This document shows, piece after piece, positions 9,555-18,040 of a stretch of DNA of 64,000 nt (position 1 is the stretch's first letter; each line of letters begins with the position of its first letter). Source of the DNA: Thermoguttaceae bacterium (GTDB lineage: Bacteria > Planctomycetota > Planctomycetia > Pirellulales > Thermoguttaceae); the NCBI GenBank assembly GCA_017408405.1, contig JAFQUP010000005.1, positions 17,245-81,244 of the forward strand, written 5' to 3'. The position numbers and the translations under genes are program-made. The notes beneath the pieces were generated by a model that saw nothing but the letters and a program-made list of their open reading frames with translations, did no database searches and was not told the DNA's origin.

Positions 9555-11753
9555 CTATTCATTCCGCGGATGCGGCGGACCGGAACGTTCTTCCTTTTCC
9601 ATTTCACTGTCCCAGTCATCCTCTTCATCGGAGGAATTCTTTCCTGTTGGGGCTAAACTGCCGCCTGCCTTTTCAAAATCTTTCCGAATATCTTCCAACG
9701 TTGAAGCCTCTGAAGCTCCATCGCTCTTTTCTTTCTTTTTGCCTGGATGATCCGCCATGAAACGAGTCTCCATAGGAAGTTCATCCATGCGCCACATTCG
9801 GAGTCGGCAATCGTCTCCGCCGCCGAAAAAGTACTTATTATCCGGAGTGAAAAGCCCGGAAACCAGAAAATAATCATACGGTTCATTGTCCACTTTCGTC
9901 AGCGTTTTGAAAACCCCCAGATAATCATACGGTTTTTTCCCGCTGTAGAACACGAAATCATCTCCCAAAAATAAAACATACTTTGAATCCGGGGAGTAAA
10001 GTATCTGCCGAATATTCCGCGACGTATTTTCCGAATTTCGGGTTGACCAGAACATCACGCATTTGACTCCTTCACGAGGGCGATTTGTCCGCGGCGCGAA
10101 ATCCCAATACGCGATTCGTCCGTAATTATCCGCGGAAACGACCGTAAATGAATTTTTATCCGATTTGTCATTAGGGTTTTGGGGAGAAATCGCGAGTGCC
10201 ACGGAATCCGCGTTAGGAAAATCATGATGGCTGACTCCCTGAACCAGGTTTGGACGAAATTCCCCGACTGAGGAATTGCGGGGACGCTGCTCGTCAGATT
10301 CAAGATCCGCCATGCAGATACCATATGCCGGATTGCTCGTGCGATTGTCAAAATAGTAAACGCCGGCATTGGATCCAGCTGCCGCGGCTAAAAGATATTT
10401 TCCATTCGGCGTATACTTTACGTCACAGAATTTACCAACAGGGTAAAATGTCTGATAATACGTATCAACGTTCTCCGACAATCCGCCGGATCCACGACGC
10501 CGAATTACCTCCTGCCAATTCTCAATATCCCACAAAATGAGCGCGCCGCACGTTGAATAAGGATTTCCGGTCTCATCCAGCGCGTCAACTGTCGCAGCCA
10601 AAACAAACTGCCTGCCTGACGGAGTAAAAGTCACCGAATGAATCGAGTGAACTCGGCCCAATCTCTGTTTTACCCGCATTTTGGGAGTCATTTTATTGAC
10701 AAAATGCCAAGTCGGAGTCAGAGAACCATTCTCACCAGGAAGATTGTCAAGGCTCCAGAGAATCGCGTTTCCGCCAGAATCCGCCGACACTACTTTCGTT
10801 CCATCTGGAGACATGGCCAGGGAAACTATCGGATACTCATGATTCCAGTAAACCGCCAATGGCCGCATCGTTTCCATTGACCAAAACGCGATCGGGTAAC
10901 TTTCCACTGACGGACGCGTCTTTTTCCAAACCATGTTTTCATTCGTCGTGTCCCGAACATGAAGTTTTTCCAAATCTGGAGTTTCAGATGAATTCACGAC
11001 TGAAAGAAGATCATCAAGATTCAAATCCGACAAATCATCCTCTTTTCTTTCTTCTTCTCCAAGCAGCTCTTTCTGGCGCTGTTCCGTAATCTCGATAACC
11101 CGTTTACCATTTTTTCCAAGATTAAGATAATCCATGAAAACGCTATTGGGTAAATCGGCTGGCCGGCTATCATACGAAAGAAAACGAGGCTGCTGAACCA
11201 TCTCCTCCTGTGCCTCTCCATAGGAATTAAGGGAACCTTGCTCTTCCTCCTGCTTCCTTTTGCTGATGACCTGGGATTCAATTTCAGCCAGACGCATTCG
11301 GGGACCGCCGCCGGTCACCAGATAACGACCACATGGGGTCAGACAGACCGCGCTGGGATAATTCCACTTGCAGTCCACAGAAAATGCCTTGACCTCTGCC
11401 CTCTTCAGCCCCGTGGATCCAGTATTTGACGCGACAATGACAGCATCGCTCGCTTCATGCCTTTTCCCCTCACGATGAACAGTCCAAATCGTATAGGCAA
11501 GTACGCAAATTCCCAAAAGAACCCCAAGCGTTGAGAGAATGACTGTCAGACACCCCACGATCGTCCATTCTTTAACAATCTGCTCATCCGGAAAACCAAA
11601 TTCACCGTAGTCAAGAAGAACGTGTTCGCTTTCACCTGACGACATGCCGGGAATAAATTGCGATTCTCCATCACGACCTTCATACTTAGGACCTTTTTTT
11701 GATCCTGAAGGCATATTTAACAGCGGGTTTTCACGAACAAAAAAATCAACCAT
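9555..11753 (-). CDS. Membrane-anchored WD40 repeat protein
   Basis: This is a predicted signal-anchored protein with a C-terminal beta-propeller. The ATG at 11753 is chosen because AGAGG lies 7 bp before it; an in-frame TTG at 11822 is weaker. Residues about 60-90 form one transmembrane segment (GCLTVILSTLGVLLGICVLAY). The rest contains at least six WD40-like blades, for example YPIVSLAMSPDGTKVVSADS...AILWSLDN, SIHSVTFTPSGRQFVLA...LILWDIENW, FCDVKYTPNGKYLLAAAA, and FFGGGDDCRLRMWRM. Between them are highly charged inserts (residues about 170-260) and an acidic tail. WD40 proteins serve as scaffolds; the partner here is unknown. Its position directly upstream of recA, in what looks like one transcript, is unusual. 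A consensus promoter lies about 100 bp upstream of the start. Confidence 0.85.
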   Translation of the reverse strand: MVDFFVRENPLLNMPSGSKKGPKYEGRDGESQFIPGMSSGESEHVLLDYGEFGFPDEQIVKEWTIVGCLTVILSTLGVLLGICVLAYTIWTVHREGKRHEASDAVIVASNTGSTGLKRAEVKAFSVDCKWNYPSAVCLTPCGRYLVTGGGPRMRLAEIESQVISKRKQEEEQGSLNSYGEAQEEMVQQPRFLSYDSRPADLPNSVFMDYLNLGKNGKRVIEITEQRQKELLGEEERKEDDLSDLNLDDLLSVVNSSETPDLEKLHVRDTTNENMVWKKTRPSVESYPIAFWSMETMRPLAVYWNHEYPIVSLAMSPDGTKVVSADSGGNAILWSLDNLPGENGSLTPTWHFVNKMTPKMRVKQRLGRVHSIHSVTFTPSGRQFVLAATVDALDETGNPYSTCGALILWDIENWQEVIRRRGSGGLSENVDTYYQTFYPVGKFCDVKYTPNGKYLLAAAAGSNAGVYYFDNRTSNPAYGICMADLESDEQRPRNSSVGEFRPNLVQGVSHHDFPNADSVALAISPQNPNDKSDKNSFTVVSADNYGRIAYWDFAPRTNRPREGVKCVMFWSTRNSENTSRNIRQILYSPDSKYVLFLGDDFVFYSGKKPYDYLGVFKTLTKVDNEPYDYFLVSGLFTPDNKYFFGGGDDCRLRMWRMDELPMETRFMADHPGKKKEKSDGASEASTLEDIRKDFEKAGGSLAPTGKNSSDEEDDWDSEMEKEERSGPPHPRNE

Positions 11754-11851
11754 GAATTGGCCTCTACTGGAATCTGTCTGACAATAAGGGGCTGACTGAA
11801 GTAAGTATTTCGGAAACGGCAAGTTTTATCGAAAGCAACTTCTCTGTTTTT

Positions 11852-11880
11852 AATATAGCATACTGTTTCAGAAATTTCAA
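11852..11880 (-). promoter_or_regulatory. Sigma-70-type promoter for the WD40-recA unit
   Basis: On the minus strand TTGAAA (11875-11880) and TATATT (11852-11857) are separated by 17 bp. The predicted start point gives a leader of about 90 nt before the ATG at 11753. Confidence 0.6.
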
Positions 11881-12140
11881 CATCGATTTTCAATCTTCTC
11901 ACTAAATTTCAAATAAATTATTTTTTTTATAGAATTCCGAACGACAGATTAAAGAAAAATTACCTTATTTCCCCCAAATCCTCTTAAAATTCATGTCGTT
12001 TTAGAAAAAATCAAGATTACTCAAAAATTTCCAGAGCACTTCAGAAAATAAAAATATTCGCGTACCCAGCCAGCCTTTACTTCATAAAATACCAGATCCT
12101 CGGAGAATACTCTTTCAGAAAAACGCCTGCCAATCGAAAA
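11881..12140. other. AT-rich spacer with no visible gene
   Basis: This stretch lies between the promoter of the WD40 gene and the terminator of the next leftward gene. It holds A/T runs and one C5 tract at 11971-11975. No ORF with coding character or RNA signature was seen. Confidence 0.6.
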
Positions 12141-12163
12141 GGACTCAGGTCTTCCCTGAGTCC
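12141..12163 (-). terminator. Intrinsic terminator of the 12173 gene
   Basis: GGACTCAGG (12141-12149) pairs perfectly with CCTGAGTCC (12155-12163) around a 5-nt loop. On the leftward transcript the hairpin is followed by TTTTC. Confidence 0.85.
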
Positions 12164-12172
12164 ACTTCAAAT

Positions 12173-12751
12173 TTATTTTTCCTCGTTCGGATCAGAGGGC
12201 AGATCCCGTAAATAAGGAGGAACCAGTTTCAAAGGAGCGGATCGGTCATTCATCTCTTCCCAAATCTCCCGTTCTTCGTCAGACGCGTAGTAAGTCAGCC
12301 ATATTTCCTGATTTTCTCCTACTGAAGCACAGTCCCAATGAAGATAACCGTCACGTACCGCAAGCATCTTTTCTTTTGACGGAAGAATCTCCTGACAAAT
12401 AAGAAGGTAAAGTTCACGATCAGAAAGATGATCGGTAAAATCCAGAACAATCTGTTTCTCATAAAGAGCTTCCGCCAGTTTCCGAAGCTCCAGACGTACT
12501 TCCTCCTGGGTCATGAACGATGGATGGCGCGGACAAAGCGGAGGATCAAACCATTGCGAGATGGGAAGAACCGGTGCCATTTCCCACGCCAGCATCATCT
12601 CAAGATACTCATTTTCAACATCAAGCGGCAAATGGCGTTCGTCAAGGCTTACGATCGATTCATCATAGTACGGTTCAAGTTCGCTGCGCAATTCCGCGTT
12701 CCGAATCATCGCGTTAATTTCGTCTGCCGGATTTTTTATGATTTCTGCCAT
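12173..12751 (-). CDS. Conserved protein of unknown function (planctomycete type)
   Basis: This is an acidic soluble protein of 192 residues with no signal peptide or membrane segment. I do not recognise a named domain, but the sequence has strongly protein-like blocks: LPLDVENEYLEMMLAWE, APVLPISQWFDPP, QIVLDFTDHLSDRELYLLIC, EILPSKEKMLAV and LHWDCASVGENQEIW. My recollection is that this block order is shared by hypothetical proteins of other planctomycetes, which I cannot verify here. GGCAGG precedes the ATG at a suitable distance. The gene is monocistronic with its own terminator. No catalytic motif is evident; the conserved Trp, Asp and Cys of YLHWDC would be a place to look. Confidence 0.75.
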   Translation of the reverse strand: MAEIIKNPADEINAMIRNAELRSELEPYYDESIVSLDERHLPLDVENEYLEMMLAWEMAPVLPISQWFDPPLCPRHPSFMTQEEVRLELRKLAEALYEKQIVLDFTDHLSDRELYLLICQEILPSKEKMLAVRDGYLHWDCASVGENQEIWLTYYASDEEREIWEEMNDRSAPLKLVPPYLRDLPSDPNEEK

Positions 12752-13176
12752 TTGTTAAACCTGCCCTGGTTTTGATCGACTATCTCAAATATCTAAATTT
12801 ATTTCTGAAAAGCAAAAAATCCATTTTCGCCCAGTGAAACACTTTGTCACAAAAGAAAAATCTGCCTCTATTCATGAAATAGAGGTTATTTTTCTCTTCA
12901 TCTCTAATTTACTATTTTTTTGGAAAGATTCAAGTTTTTTTTTGCTCTTTCATGAAAATATTTACAGGCAGTAATTTATTCAATCGTTATCTTTGGAACA
13001 AACAGACTTTTTCGTCGTACGGCTGGCACCGTAAAATCCTCCCAAAAGGTCTGTCTCTCGTAAAATCACGAAAAAAAACCTTTTTTCGAAAAACTTTCTT
13101 AAAAAACGCTAAAGATAATCCGACAGCAAGCCGAAAAACAAAATGAAACGCTTTTTTACGTAATATGAGGCAAGTA
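12752..13176. other. Intergenic region with a CCTCTATT hairpin
   Basis: Between divergent genes, this AT-rich region holds an 8-bp perfect inverted repeat (CCTCTATT 12865-12872, AATAGAGG 12878-12885). It is followed on the plus strand by TTATTTTTC, so it resembles a terminator although no rightward gene precedes it; it could instead be an operator. A 64-codon ORF at 12952-13146 is very basic and lacks a ribosome site, and I do not believe it. Confidence 0.5.
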
Positions 13177-13404
13177 ATGAGAAAAACTTTTATGCTCGCC
13201 CTTGGCACTTTTATTCTTCTGCTCGGATTTCAGTGTGCGTACGTGAAAACGTTCCATTTCAAATTCTCATTTGAAAAAAATCCGGAAACAGGAAAACCCA
13301 TTCCATGTGTCTTCCATTCCAGTCCTCTCGCGAAATACTGCCTGCTGACTATTGGCGCTCTGACGATAATTCTTCCCTTTACCTATGCCGAACCGAAAAA
13401 TTAG
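13177..13404 (+). CDS. Small two-helix membrane protein
   Basis: This 75-residue protein has two hydrophobic segments, TFMLALGTFILLLGFQCAYV (residues about 4-23) and YCLLTIGALTIILPFTYA (about 53-70), joined by a polar loop rich in Phe, Lys and Pro. The ATG at 13177 is preceded by ATGAGG at 6 bp; an in-frame ATG at 13165 would put the ribosome site inside the gene. The pattern fits an inner-membrane protein of unknown role. It stands alone and faces the convergent aldo/keto reductase gene. No family is recognised with confidence. Confidence 0.6.
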   Translation: MRKTFMLALGTFILLLGFQCAYVKTFHFKFSFEKNPETGKPIPCVFHSSPLAKYCLLTIGALTIILPFTYAEPKN

Positions 13405-13477
13405 CGTGTCTTCCCCAATTCATCAGACTCACGCCAGAATGTTCCGCACACGGTAAAATTCCGCCGTAAACCAACCT

Positions 13478-14785
13478 CTAAACATTCCGCTTCATTTCGT
13501 CTTTCACGACCTGCCGATGCGCTTCCGGAATGTTGATCTTTTGCGGGCAGCGGTTCAGACACTGCTTGCACGAGACGCACGTTTTGGCCTGTTCGAGCAT
13601 CTTGAGTTCCATTTGGCGGATCCCCGGAAAGCGCGGGCGGATGTCGATGGTCCTTTTGAACTGATTGTAGATCGTGAAGACGGATGGAATGTCGATCTCC
13701 AGCGGACACGGGAGGCAATATTTGCAGTCGGTGCACGGAATGAACCCCGTCGAGCCGTACGCTTCGAGGGCGGCCGTGATGATTTTTTTCTCTGCGTCGG
13801 TGATGGGCTTGAAATTGGAGAACGTCTGAATATTTTCTACCAGATGCTCCATGCAGTCCATGCCGCTCAGGACGGTAAAGACTCCAGGAAGAGACGCGAC
13901 ATAGCGGAATGCCCAGGACGCAATGGTCGCGTGCGGGTCCGCGTTTTTGAAGACGGCGTTTCCCTTTTCTCCCAAATTGGCCAGCAGACCGCCGCGAAGC
14001 GGTTCCATGACGCAGATCGGAATGTTTCGTTTGCGCAGTACTTCATACTGTTCACCGCTGCGGTACGGAATCCAGTCGAAATAGTTGAGCTGGATGAGCG
14101 CGAAGTCCCACGGATGAAAATCGGCGATCTCGGCCAGAAGCTCCGGCGTGTCGTGGAACGAGAAACCGAGATTCCGGATCTTTCCTTCCTCTTTTTTCTT
14201 CTGAAGGAATTCGACCATGCCGACTCTTTTCGCGTGTGCCCACGAATTGACCTGCAGATTATGGCAGAGGTAGAAATCGAAGTATTCGACGCGGCTTTTT
14301 TGGAGTTGGTCGTCGAAAATGCGCGTAAGGTCTGCCGGCGTGCTTCCGGGGTTCATCGGCGGCATTTTCGTGGCGAAAAAGTAGCTTTCCCGCGGATATT
14401 TGGCCAGAAGCCGGGCACAGAGATCCTCTGCCTTTCCTCCGAGGTACGTGTATGCCGTGTCGAAATAGTTGATTCCGGACGCCATCGCGGTGTCGACGAG
14501 CTTCTGCGAGATGTTCGTGTCCATCGGCATTCGGAATACGCCGAAACCAAGCGACGGAAGCGAAAGGCCGCCCTTGAACGGATTCCGAAAGACCTGCGGC
14601 GGAGCGTCCTGGGAAGTTCCTGACGGAATCATTGAACCAGCGTTTTCCGGAGTCGCCAGGGCACCGTCTGCCGGGCCAGCACCTGACGGAGTCGGCACGG
14701 GCGCATTTTCGGAGGTCGAGACCAGATTCACGGAAGAGGCGGCAGAAACCGCGGCCGCTGTCTGCAGAAAGTCACGTCGATTCAT
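13478..14785 (-). CDS. Tat-exported aldo/keto reductase with two 4Fe-4S clusters
   Basis: This protein joins an NADPH-type aldo/keto reductase barrel to a C-terminal bacterial ferredoxin domain. The N-terminus MNRRDFLQTAAAVSAAS is a twin-arginine signal, so the folded cofactor-bearing enzyme is probably exported or anchored at the outer face of the membrane. The barrel (about residues 70-345) includes FDTAYTYLGGKAE, YFFATKMPP, FYLCHNLQVNS and LGFSFHDTPE, covering the family Asp, Tyr, Lys and His catalytic positions. The ferredoxin part has CTDCKYCLPCP and CVSCKQCLNRCP. The start codon overlaps the stop codon of the polyferredoxin gene by 4 bp, so the two are coupled and probably exchange electrons. 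The G+C content is well above that of neighbouring genes. The substrate is unknown. Confidence 0.9.
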   Translation of the reverse strand: MNRRDFLQTAAAVSAASSVNLVSTSENAPVPTPSGAGPADGALATPENAGSMIPSGTSQDAPPQVFRNPFKGGLSLPSLGFGVFRMPMDTNISQKLVDTAMASGINYFDTAYTYLGGKAEDLCARLLAKYPRESYFFATKMPPMNPGSTPADLTRIFDDQLQKSRVEYFDFYLCHNLQVNSWAHAKRVGMVEFLQKKKEEGKIRNLGFSFHDTPELLAEIADFHPWDFALIQLNYFDWIPYRSGEQYEVLRKRNIPICVMEPLRGGLLANLGEKGNAVFKNADPHATIASWAFRYVASLPGVFTVLSGMDCMEHLVENIQTFSNFKPITDAEKKIITAALEAYGSTGFIPCTDCKYCLPCPLEIDIPSVFTIYNQFKRTIDIRPRFPGIRQMELKMLEQAKTCVSCKQCLNRCPQKINIPEAHRQVVKDEMKRNV

Positions 14786-16341
14786 GCGTTTTCTCCTTCT
14801 TTTTCTTCTGATTTTGTTTCGGTTTCCGGAATCTCAAGGACCGTCTGTTCGACTGCCGGGATCACGCGCATGACGTTTTTGGGGCAGACGAGCTGACACG
14901 CGCCGCACCCGGTGCAGAGATCGTCGTTGAATTTCGGGATCTTGCGTCCGCGAAATTCGACCATCGAGATCGCCTTTTGCGGGCAGGCCTGCTCGCATTT
15001 TGCACACGGATGCGTTCCGAGAAACGCACGGCAGCCGAGCGGATCGTAGCTTCCGATGCCCAGTCGAAGTTTCTTTTTGGTCTCCAGTCCAATGTCTTCC
15101 AGTGCGCCGGTCGGACAGATCTTCATGCAGGCATCGCAGTCGGTCAGGCATTTCCCCTGATCAAAATTCAGGAACGGCTGAAGCGTGCCGTAGAGTCCGT
15201 GCTCTCCCATGGAGAGTGAAATAGCGTTTCCGCGGCAAACGCCGACGCACAGCCCGCAGCCGACACAGCGAGTCCGGAATTTTTCGTAGGACCACGCACC
15301 TGGCGGAAGGACCTGACGCTCAGTGTCGGCTTTTAGTTCATCCGGTTTCCGAATATTGTGCAGGTTCAGAAAATGCCCGACTCCCGCTCCTGCCGCCGTC
15401 GCTGAAGAAATGAGGATCGCGCGGCGGATCATGTTCGGTCCTTGGGGTGAGCCGGATGGAGAGGAAGCGGTTTCGGAGCGTTTCTTTTCCGGGATGTTCA
15501 CCGATCTTTCCGAAATGCTTTCCGGATCTCCCGAAACGTTTTCCGACGGCATTTCATTGGAGTTGGCGGAGATCTGCGGGTTCTCTTTCCCCAGGAACGG
15601 CGGTGCGTAGGTGAGGGCGTTGACGCGGCATTCCGTCAGGCATTCCAGACAGACGAGGCATTCTGAGGCATTCACCCTGCCGGTTTTTGAATCGAGGCAG
15701 CCGGCAGGACATTTTTTCTCGCACATTCCGCAGTGGACGCAGTTTTCGCGGACGCGGACACGAAAGAGCGAAAAACGTGAGATGAGAGAAAGTGCCGCTC
15801 CGACCGGGCAGAGCGAATTGCAGTAGATCCGTCCGCGAAGCCTCACCAGAACGATCAGCAGGATCAGGAATCCCCACGCTGCGAAAAACGCGCCGCTTTC
15901 CGGGGTGGCTAAATGGTTCAGCATCATGACATAATTCGACGACGGCAAAAGCCACGTTGCGGGGAAAAGCGTGCCGGCCAGTACGAGCGTCACGACGAAC
16001 ACCAGAAGCGGATAGCGGAGCCATTTGAAAGAACGTACGGTTCGGAGATCCGTTCGGGAGGGGCCGAAGACCTCCTGAAGTCCGCGTCCCAGAAGTTCCT
16101 GAAGGATCCCGAGCGGGCAGAAGACCGCGCAGTAAAGCCGCCCGAAAAGGAACGTCAGAAAAAAGACCGTTCCCAGTGCCGTGAAGAGTCCCCACGAAAA
16201 AGACGCCAGCAAACGCACGGACATCGGGCCGAGCTGAAGCTGGAGAAGTTCAGAAGCCGGTTTCCATCCCAGACAGGCAGCGGTAAAGCACGTCAAAAAC
16301 AAAAGGGCAGCGGCCCAGCGAAAATTTCTCAGTTTTTTCAT
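14782..16341 (-). CDS. NapH-like membrane polyferredoxin (4Fe-4S)
   Basis: This is an electron-transfer membrane protein of the NapH/RnfC-neighbour polyferredoxin type. Residues 1-180 carry about four or five transmembrane helices with the two family CX3CP motifs (LYCAVFCPLG and IYCNSLCPVG). Then come six ferredoxin-like Cys clusters: CVHCGMCEKKCP, CLVCLECLTEC, CVGCGLCVGVC, CDACMKICP, CAKCEQACP and CTGCGACQLVCP. Between clusters two and three lies a charged linker and an RR-containing hydrophobic segment (MIRRAILISSATAAGAG) that looks like an internal Tat-type anchor, suggesting that the second half is outside. It overlaps the aldo/keto reductase gene by 4 bp and probably supplies it with electrons from quinol. 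G+C is high for the window. Confidence 0.88.
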   Translation of the reverse strand: MKKLRNFRWAAALLFLTCFTAACLGWKPASELLQLQLGPMSVRLLASFSWGLFTALGTVFFLTFLFGRLYCAVFCPLGILQELLGRGLQEVFGPSRTDLRTVRSFKWLRYPLLVFVVTLVLAGTLFPATWLLPSSNYVMMLNHLATPESGAFFAAWGFLILLIVLVRLRGRIYCNSLCPVGAALSLISRFSLFRVRVRENCVHCGMCEKKCPAGCLDSKTGRVNASECLVCLECLTECRVNALTYAPPFLGKENPQISANSNEMPSENVSGDPESISERSVNIPEKKRSETASSPSGSPQGPNMIRRAILISSATAAGAGVGHFLNLHNIRKPDELKADTERQVLPPGAWSYEKFRTRCVGCGLCVGVCRGNAISLSMGEHGLYGTLQPFLNFDQGKCLTDCDACMKICPTGALEDIGLETKKKLRLGIGSYDPLGCRAFLGTHPCAKCEQACPQKAISMVEFRGRKIPKFNDDLCTGCGACQLVCPKNVMRVIPAVEQTVLEIPETETKSEEKEGENA

Positions 16342-16865
16342 CTTAATAAATAATGAGAATATTAACAGTCAAACCGAAACAGCCATTCAAAAACCTAAAA
16401 GTTCCGGCTCTGGATTTGAAATGAACAATACTTAAAGGCAGTTATGAAATTCGGCCGGAAGGAAAGATATTTTCAGACCGTCAAGGATTCTCCGATTCTT
16501 CAAGAAAGCCCATCGTTCATTCGGCAACACGCAGCACGCGCCCGTTTCTGGCTCTCTCTAAAAAATCTGGAAATTCGCCATCCTTAAAACCTCTCCTCAA
16601 GATTCATTTTACCATATTCCCGGATTTCGTAAATAGCTGAAAAGAAAAAAAGGCAAAAAATAAAAATTTTTCCTTCCCACTCCGCCAAAATCATTCAAGA
16701 AACCATTCCGTCCGGTTCCTTCGTTTCAATCCTTTGAAAAGAAATCCTAAAGAGTGTTCAGGAAAGAAATGTCTCCCAAACCGGAAATTCGAATTATGAG
16801 AAAAAAAGCAATCAGAAAAACCGACCGTTCAAAGTATGAAAATTTTCAAAAAATCTGAATAAATT
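16342..16865. other. Divergent intergenic region without a visible gene
   Basis: This region separates the leftward polyferredoxin gene from the rightward ABC operon. A leftward -10-like TAAAAT lies near 16606-16611, and GAGGAGAGG followed by an ATG (16579-16581) opens only a seven-codon reading frame, so a leader peptide is conceivable but unsupported. No RNA gene was recognised. Confidence 0.5.
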
Positions 16866-16906
16866 GGGGGTGCCCCCTGTCATGAAACGAAATTTCCGTG
16901 TATAAT
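16866..16906 (+). promoter_or_regulatory. Promoter of the ABC transporter operon
   Basis: CTGTCA (16877-16882) and a perfect TATAAT (16901-16906) are 18 bp apart. They are preceded by the palindrome GGGGGTGCCCCC (16866-16877), whose C5 tract ends 23 bp before the -10 box. The predicted leader is about 235 nt, which is long. Confidence 0.6.
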
Positions 16907-17146
16907 GAGATAAATTTGGGGGACCTTCCTAAAACCGCTTTCCTTGGAGAAAAGTGAGAGGGATTTGAATTTCCGCAAGCAGCCAGAAGTTTCGCGTGTT
17001 CGCGGATATTTGCGTCTTCAGGCAACGCCGGCCAAAATCAAGAGTATCCTTTTCCGGAAATTGAGTTTTTGGAAGCTCCTTTAATAAAGGAAAACTGGAA
17101 AAATAAAAAAATCAAATGAGAATTGACTCATTAAGAGGAAATTTCT

Positions 17147-18040
17147 ATGTCTGAAGTAGTCGTTGAAACGAGAAACCTGACAAAAATTTATCGTGACTTT
17201 TGGGGGCGCCGGAAAGTTCACGCGCTCAAATCGCTTGACCTTGAGATCAACCGCGGTGAGATTTTCGGTCTTTTGGGACCAAACGGCTCTGGAAAAACCA
17301 CGACGATTAAACTTTTGCTCGGACTTCTCTTTCCGAGTGAAGGAGATGCTTTAATCTTCGGTAAAAACGCCAGTGATGTCCGCAGAAATGAACGGATCGG
17401 CTATCTGCCCGAAGAATCGTATCTTTATCGTTTCCTGACAGCTGAGGAAATTCTGGATTTTTACGGTAAGCTCTTCCATATTCCAGCCGTTGTCCGCCGC
17501 CAAAGAGCCAATGACCTTTTGGAAATGGTCGGTTTGACTTACGCTAAAAAACGTCAGCTGAAAGAATACTCAAAAGGTATGGTTCGTCGTGTCGGCCTGG
17601 CTCAGGCCCTGATTAACGATCCGGAAGTCGTCATTCTTGACGAACCAACCTCCGGTCTCGACCCAATTGGTACCCGAGACATGAAGGATCTGATTCTCGA
17701 TCTCAAAAAACAGGGAAAAACTGTTTTAATGTGCAGTCACCTCCTGGCAGATGTTCAGGATGTCTGTGACCGAATTGGCATTCTTTTCCAGGGTGAGCTG
17801 AAAGAAATCGGCCGAGTGGACAATCTGCTCACAGTCAAAGACACGACCGACATTCAGACTTCCCTTCTTCCAGAGGCGGCAATCAATGAAATCAGCGAAA
17901 TCGTCAGGAAATATGGCGGTGACGTGAAATCCATCGGTAATTCCCGAACGACTCTTGAGGATCTCTTCCTCCGTATCGTCGAAGAAAGCAAGCAGCATCC
18001 AGGCCGTCGTGCCCATGGAGGTGAATCGAATGGTAATTGA
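17147..18040 (+). CDS. ABC transporter ATP-binding protein
   Basis: This is the cytoplasmic ATPase of an ABC-2-type exporter. Walker A is GPNGSGKT (residues 44-51), the signature region is YSKGM (141-145, in place of the usual SGGQ-like LSGG), and Walker B is VVILDEP (161-167), followed by TSGLDP and a switch His in [10 protein letters not shown]. The long C-terminal part after residue 230 is typical of ABC-2 ATPases. AGAGGA lies before the ATG. The gene overlaps the permease gene by 11 bp, so the two are translated together and form one transporter. Substrate type is unknown; ABC-2 systems export polysaccharides, lipids, drugs or act on membrane-protein assembly. Confidence 0.93.
   Translation: MSEVVVETRNLTKIYRDFWGRRKVHALKSLDLEINRGEIFGLLGPNGSGKTTTIKLLLGLLFPSEGDALIFGKNASDVRRNERIGYLPEESYLYRFLTAEEILDFYGKLFHIPAVVRRQRANDLLEMVGLTYAKKRQLKEYSKGMVRRVGLAQALINDPEVVILDEPTSGLDPIGTRDMKDLILDLKKQGKTVLMCSHLLADVQDVCDRIGILFQGELKEIGRVDNLLTVKDTTDIQTSLLPEAAINEISEIVRKYGGDVKSIGNSRTTLEDLFLRIVEESKQHPGRRAHGGESNGN

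Noticed and set aside
12952..13146. 64-codon basic ORF upstream of the small membrane protein gene
   Set aside because: No ribosome site, Lys/Phe bias from A/T runs, and no protein-like segments.
13517..14623. 368-codon open frame antisense to the aldo/keto reductase gene
   Set aside because: It is a composition-driven shadow of a GC-rich gene with no domain and an Arg-rich product.
16561..16581. Seven-codon frame after GAGGAGAGG, a possible leader peptide upstream of the polyferredoxin gene
   Set aside because: Only the ribosome-like site supports it; no run of regulatory codons and no attenuator hairpin.
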